Of a DNA stretch of 39,500 bases, positions 39,178 through 39,500 are shown one piece after another. The notes below the pieces were generated by a model. That model was not told the DNA's origin. It ran no database searches and was given only the letters and a program-made list of their open reading frames with translations. Numbering within the stretch: the first letter of the stretch is position 1; every line of letters starts with the position of its first letter. Origin of the DNA: Marinobacter sp. (GTDB taxonomy: Bacteria; Pseudomonadota; Gammaproteobacteria; Pseudomonadales; Oleiphilaceae); contig JAGPVT010000008.1 in NCBI GenBank assembly GCA_018066865.1, positions 1 through 39,500 on the forward strand, given 5' to 3'. A program made the translations under genes and the position numbers.

Positions 39178-39429
39178 TTATTCTGGCACACCAAGCCCGG
39201 CACTGTTCTCCACAGGATCAAACCAGACCACCAGGTCGCCCCTGTTAATCGCCGTCAACACGCGGCTCCGCTCGGCCAGAGGGTTCTCGGTATCGTTCAG
39301 CCCGTGGTAGCGGGTGCAGTACTCTTCTGCGAGGCCATTCAGTTGATCTTCCGTCAGCAACTCTCTGTCTACAATGAATTTTTCCTGACGGGGATCGGGT
39401 TGTGGCTGGTGCCCGGTTTCGTCGCTCAT
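39178..39429 (-). CDS. YheU-like (UPF0270-type) small protein
   Basis: An 83-aa cytoplasmic protein. The start at 39429 follows AGGAG by 6 bases, whereas the longer start at 39453 has none. After a Gln/Pro-rich N-terminus, LLTEDQLNGLAEEYCTRY, then RSRVLTAINRGDLVVWFDP and VENSAGLGVP resemble the UPF0270/YheU pattern of a short acidic helix, a QL-x-G-x-A-V-V-x-F/W strand and a hydrophobic end. Assignment is by remembered pattern and moderate; function of the family is unknown to me. It is 98 bases upstream of uvrY on the same strand, and may share its transcription. Confidence 0.5.
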   Translation of the reverse strand: MSDETGHQPQPDPRQEKFIVDRELLTEDQLNGLAEEYCTRYHGLNDTENPLAERSRVLTAINRGDLVVWFDPVENSAGLGVPE

Positions 39430-39484
39430 AATATCTCCTGTGAAGATCGCCATCTTAGGGATTATGTCGACGAAGGAGAACCCT

Positions 39485-39500
39485 TGCCACTTTCAAAATT
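39485..39500 (+). CDS. Possible start of a plus-strand gene cut by the window end
   Basis: AAGGAG (39474-39479) precedes TTG at 39485 by 5 bases, and TTG-CCA-CTT-TCA-AAA stays open to the end of the window (MPLSK). It would diverge from the YheU-like gene. Too short to identify. Confidence 0.3.

Overview
The window looks like chromosomal DNA of a marine gammaproteobacterium, most likely Marinobacter or a close relative. This rests on the moderately GC-rich base composition, the uvrY-uvrC-pgsA block, the protein sequences as I recognise them, and many sigma-54-type promoters. The genus is my inference; no database was consulted.

Layout. (1) 1-1042: end of a tyrosine/homogentisate degradation operon (maiA, then hpd cut by the window edge), minus strand. 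(2) 1309-1677: an orphan HigA-type antitoxin preceded in frame by the last residues of a destroyed HigB toxin. (3) 1721-26854: a 25-kb accessory block for scavenging nitrogen-containing organic compounds. It holds four transport modules, each tied to hydrolases: a BMP/Nup-type nucleoside ABC transporter with a cytosine-deaminase-like amidohydrolase and a nucleoside deaminase (1907-8383); a minus-strand operon with an NMT1/THI5-like binding protein, a 60-aa protein, a DUF1989 protein and a SnoaL-like protein (11078-8454); a branched-chain-amino-acid-type (Liv) ABC transporter, with permease and two ATPases fused in one 835-aa protein, plus a second amidohydrolase (11559-17404); and a peptide-type (Dpp/Opp) ABC transporter with a GntR regulator, a gamma-glutamyltransferase-like enzyme and a TSUP exporter (18465-26854). 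A further GntR regulator (17429-18124) diverges from the last operon. (4) 26872-27751: a broken IS21 istB, a terminator hairpin, an 11-bp-periodic TTTGGG repeat, tRNA-Cys and tRNA-Gly with their promoter. (5) 27798-32399: a YhaN/YhaO-like (SbcC/SbcD-type) pair, then an intact-looking TPP riboswitch in front of a wrecked thiB. (6) 32450-36060: a four-gene MCE/Mla-like lipid transport operon. (7) 36015-39429: housekeeping pgsA, uvrC, uvrY and a small YheU-like gene, minus strand.

How the parts work together. Three plus-strand transport operons each have a strong -24/-12 sigma-54 promoter (TGGC-N7-TTGC with exact GG-N10-GC spacing) at 1821, 11503 and 18411, and the minus-strand operon has a weaker one at 11220-11205. 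NtrC-like half-sites 30 bp apart lie upstream of two of them. I read this as a nitrogen-limitation regulon, probably RpoN/NtrC-controlled, that imports nucleobases, amides, peptides or related compounds and releases ammonia from them. The substrates of the individual systems are not determined by the sequence.

Decay is a second theme: a higB remnant, an internally deleted copy of the SnoaL-like gene, an istB fragment, and a riboswitch controlling a dead thiamine-binding-protein gene.
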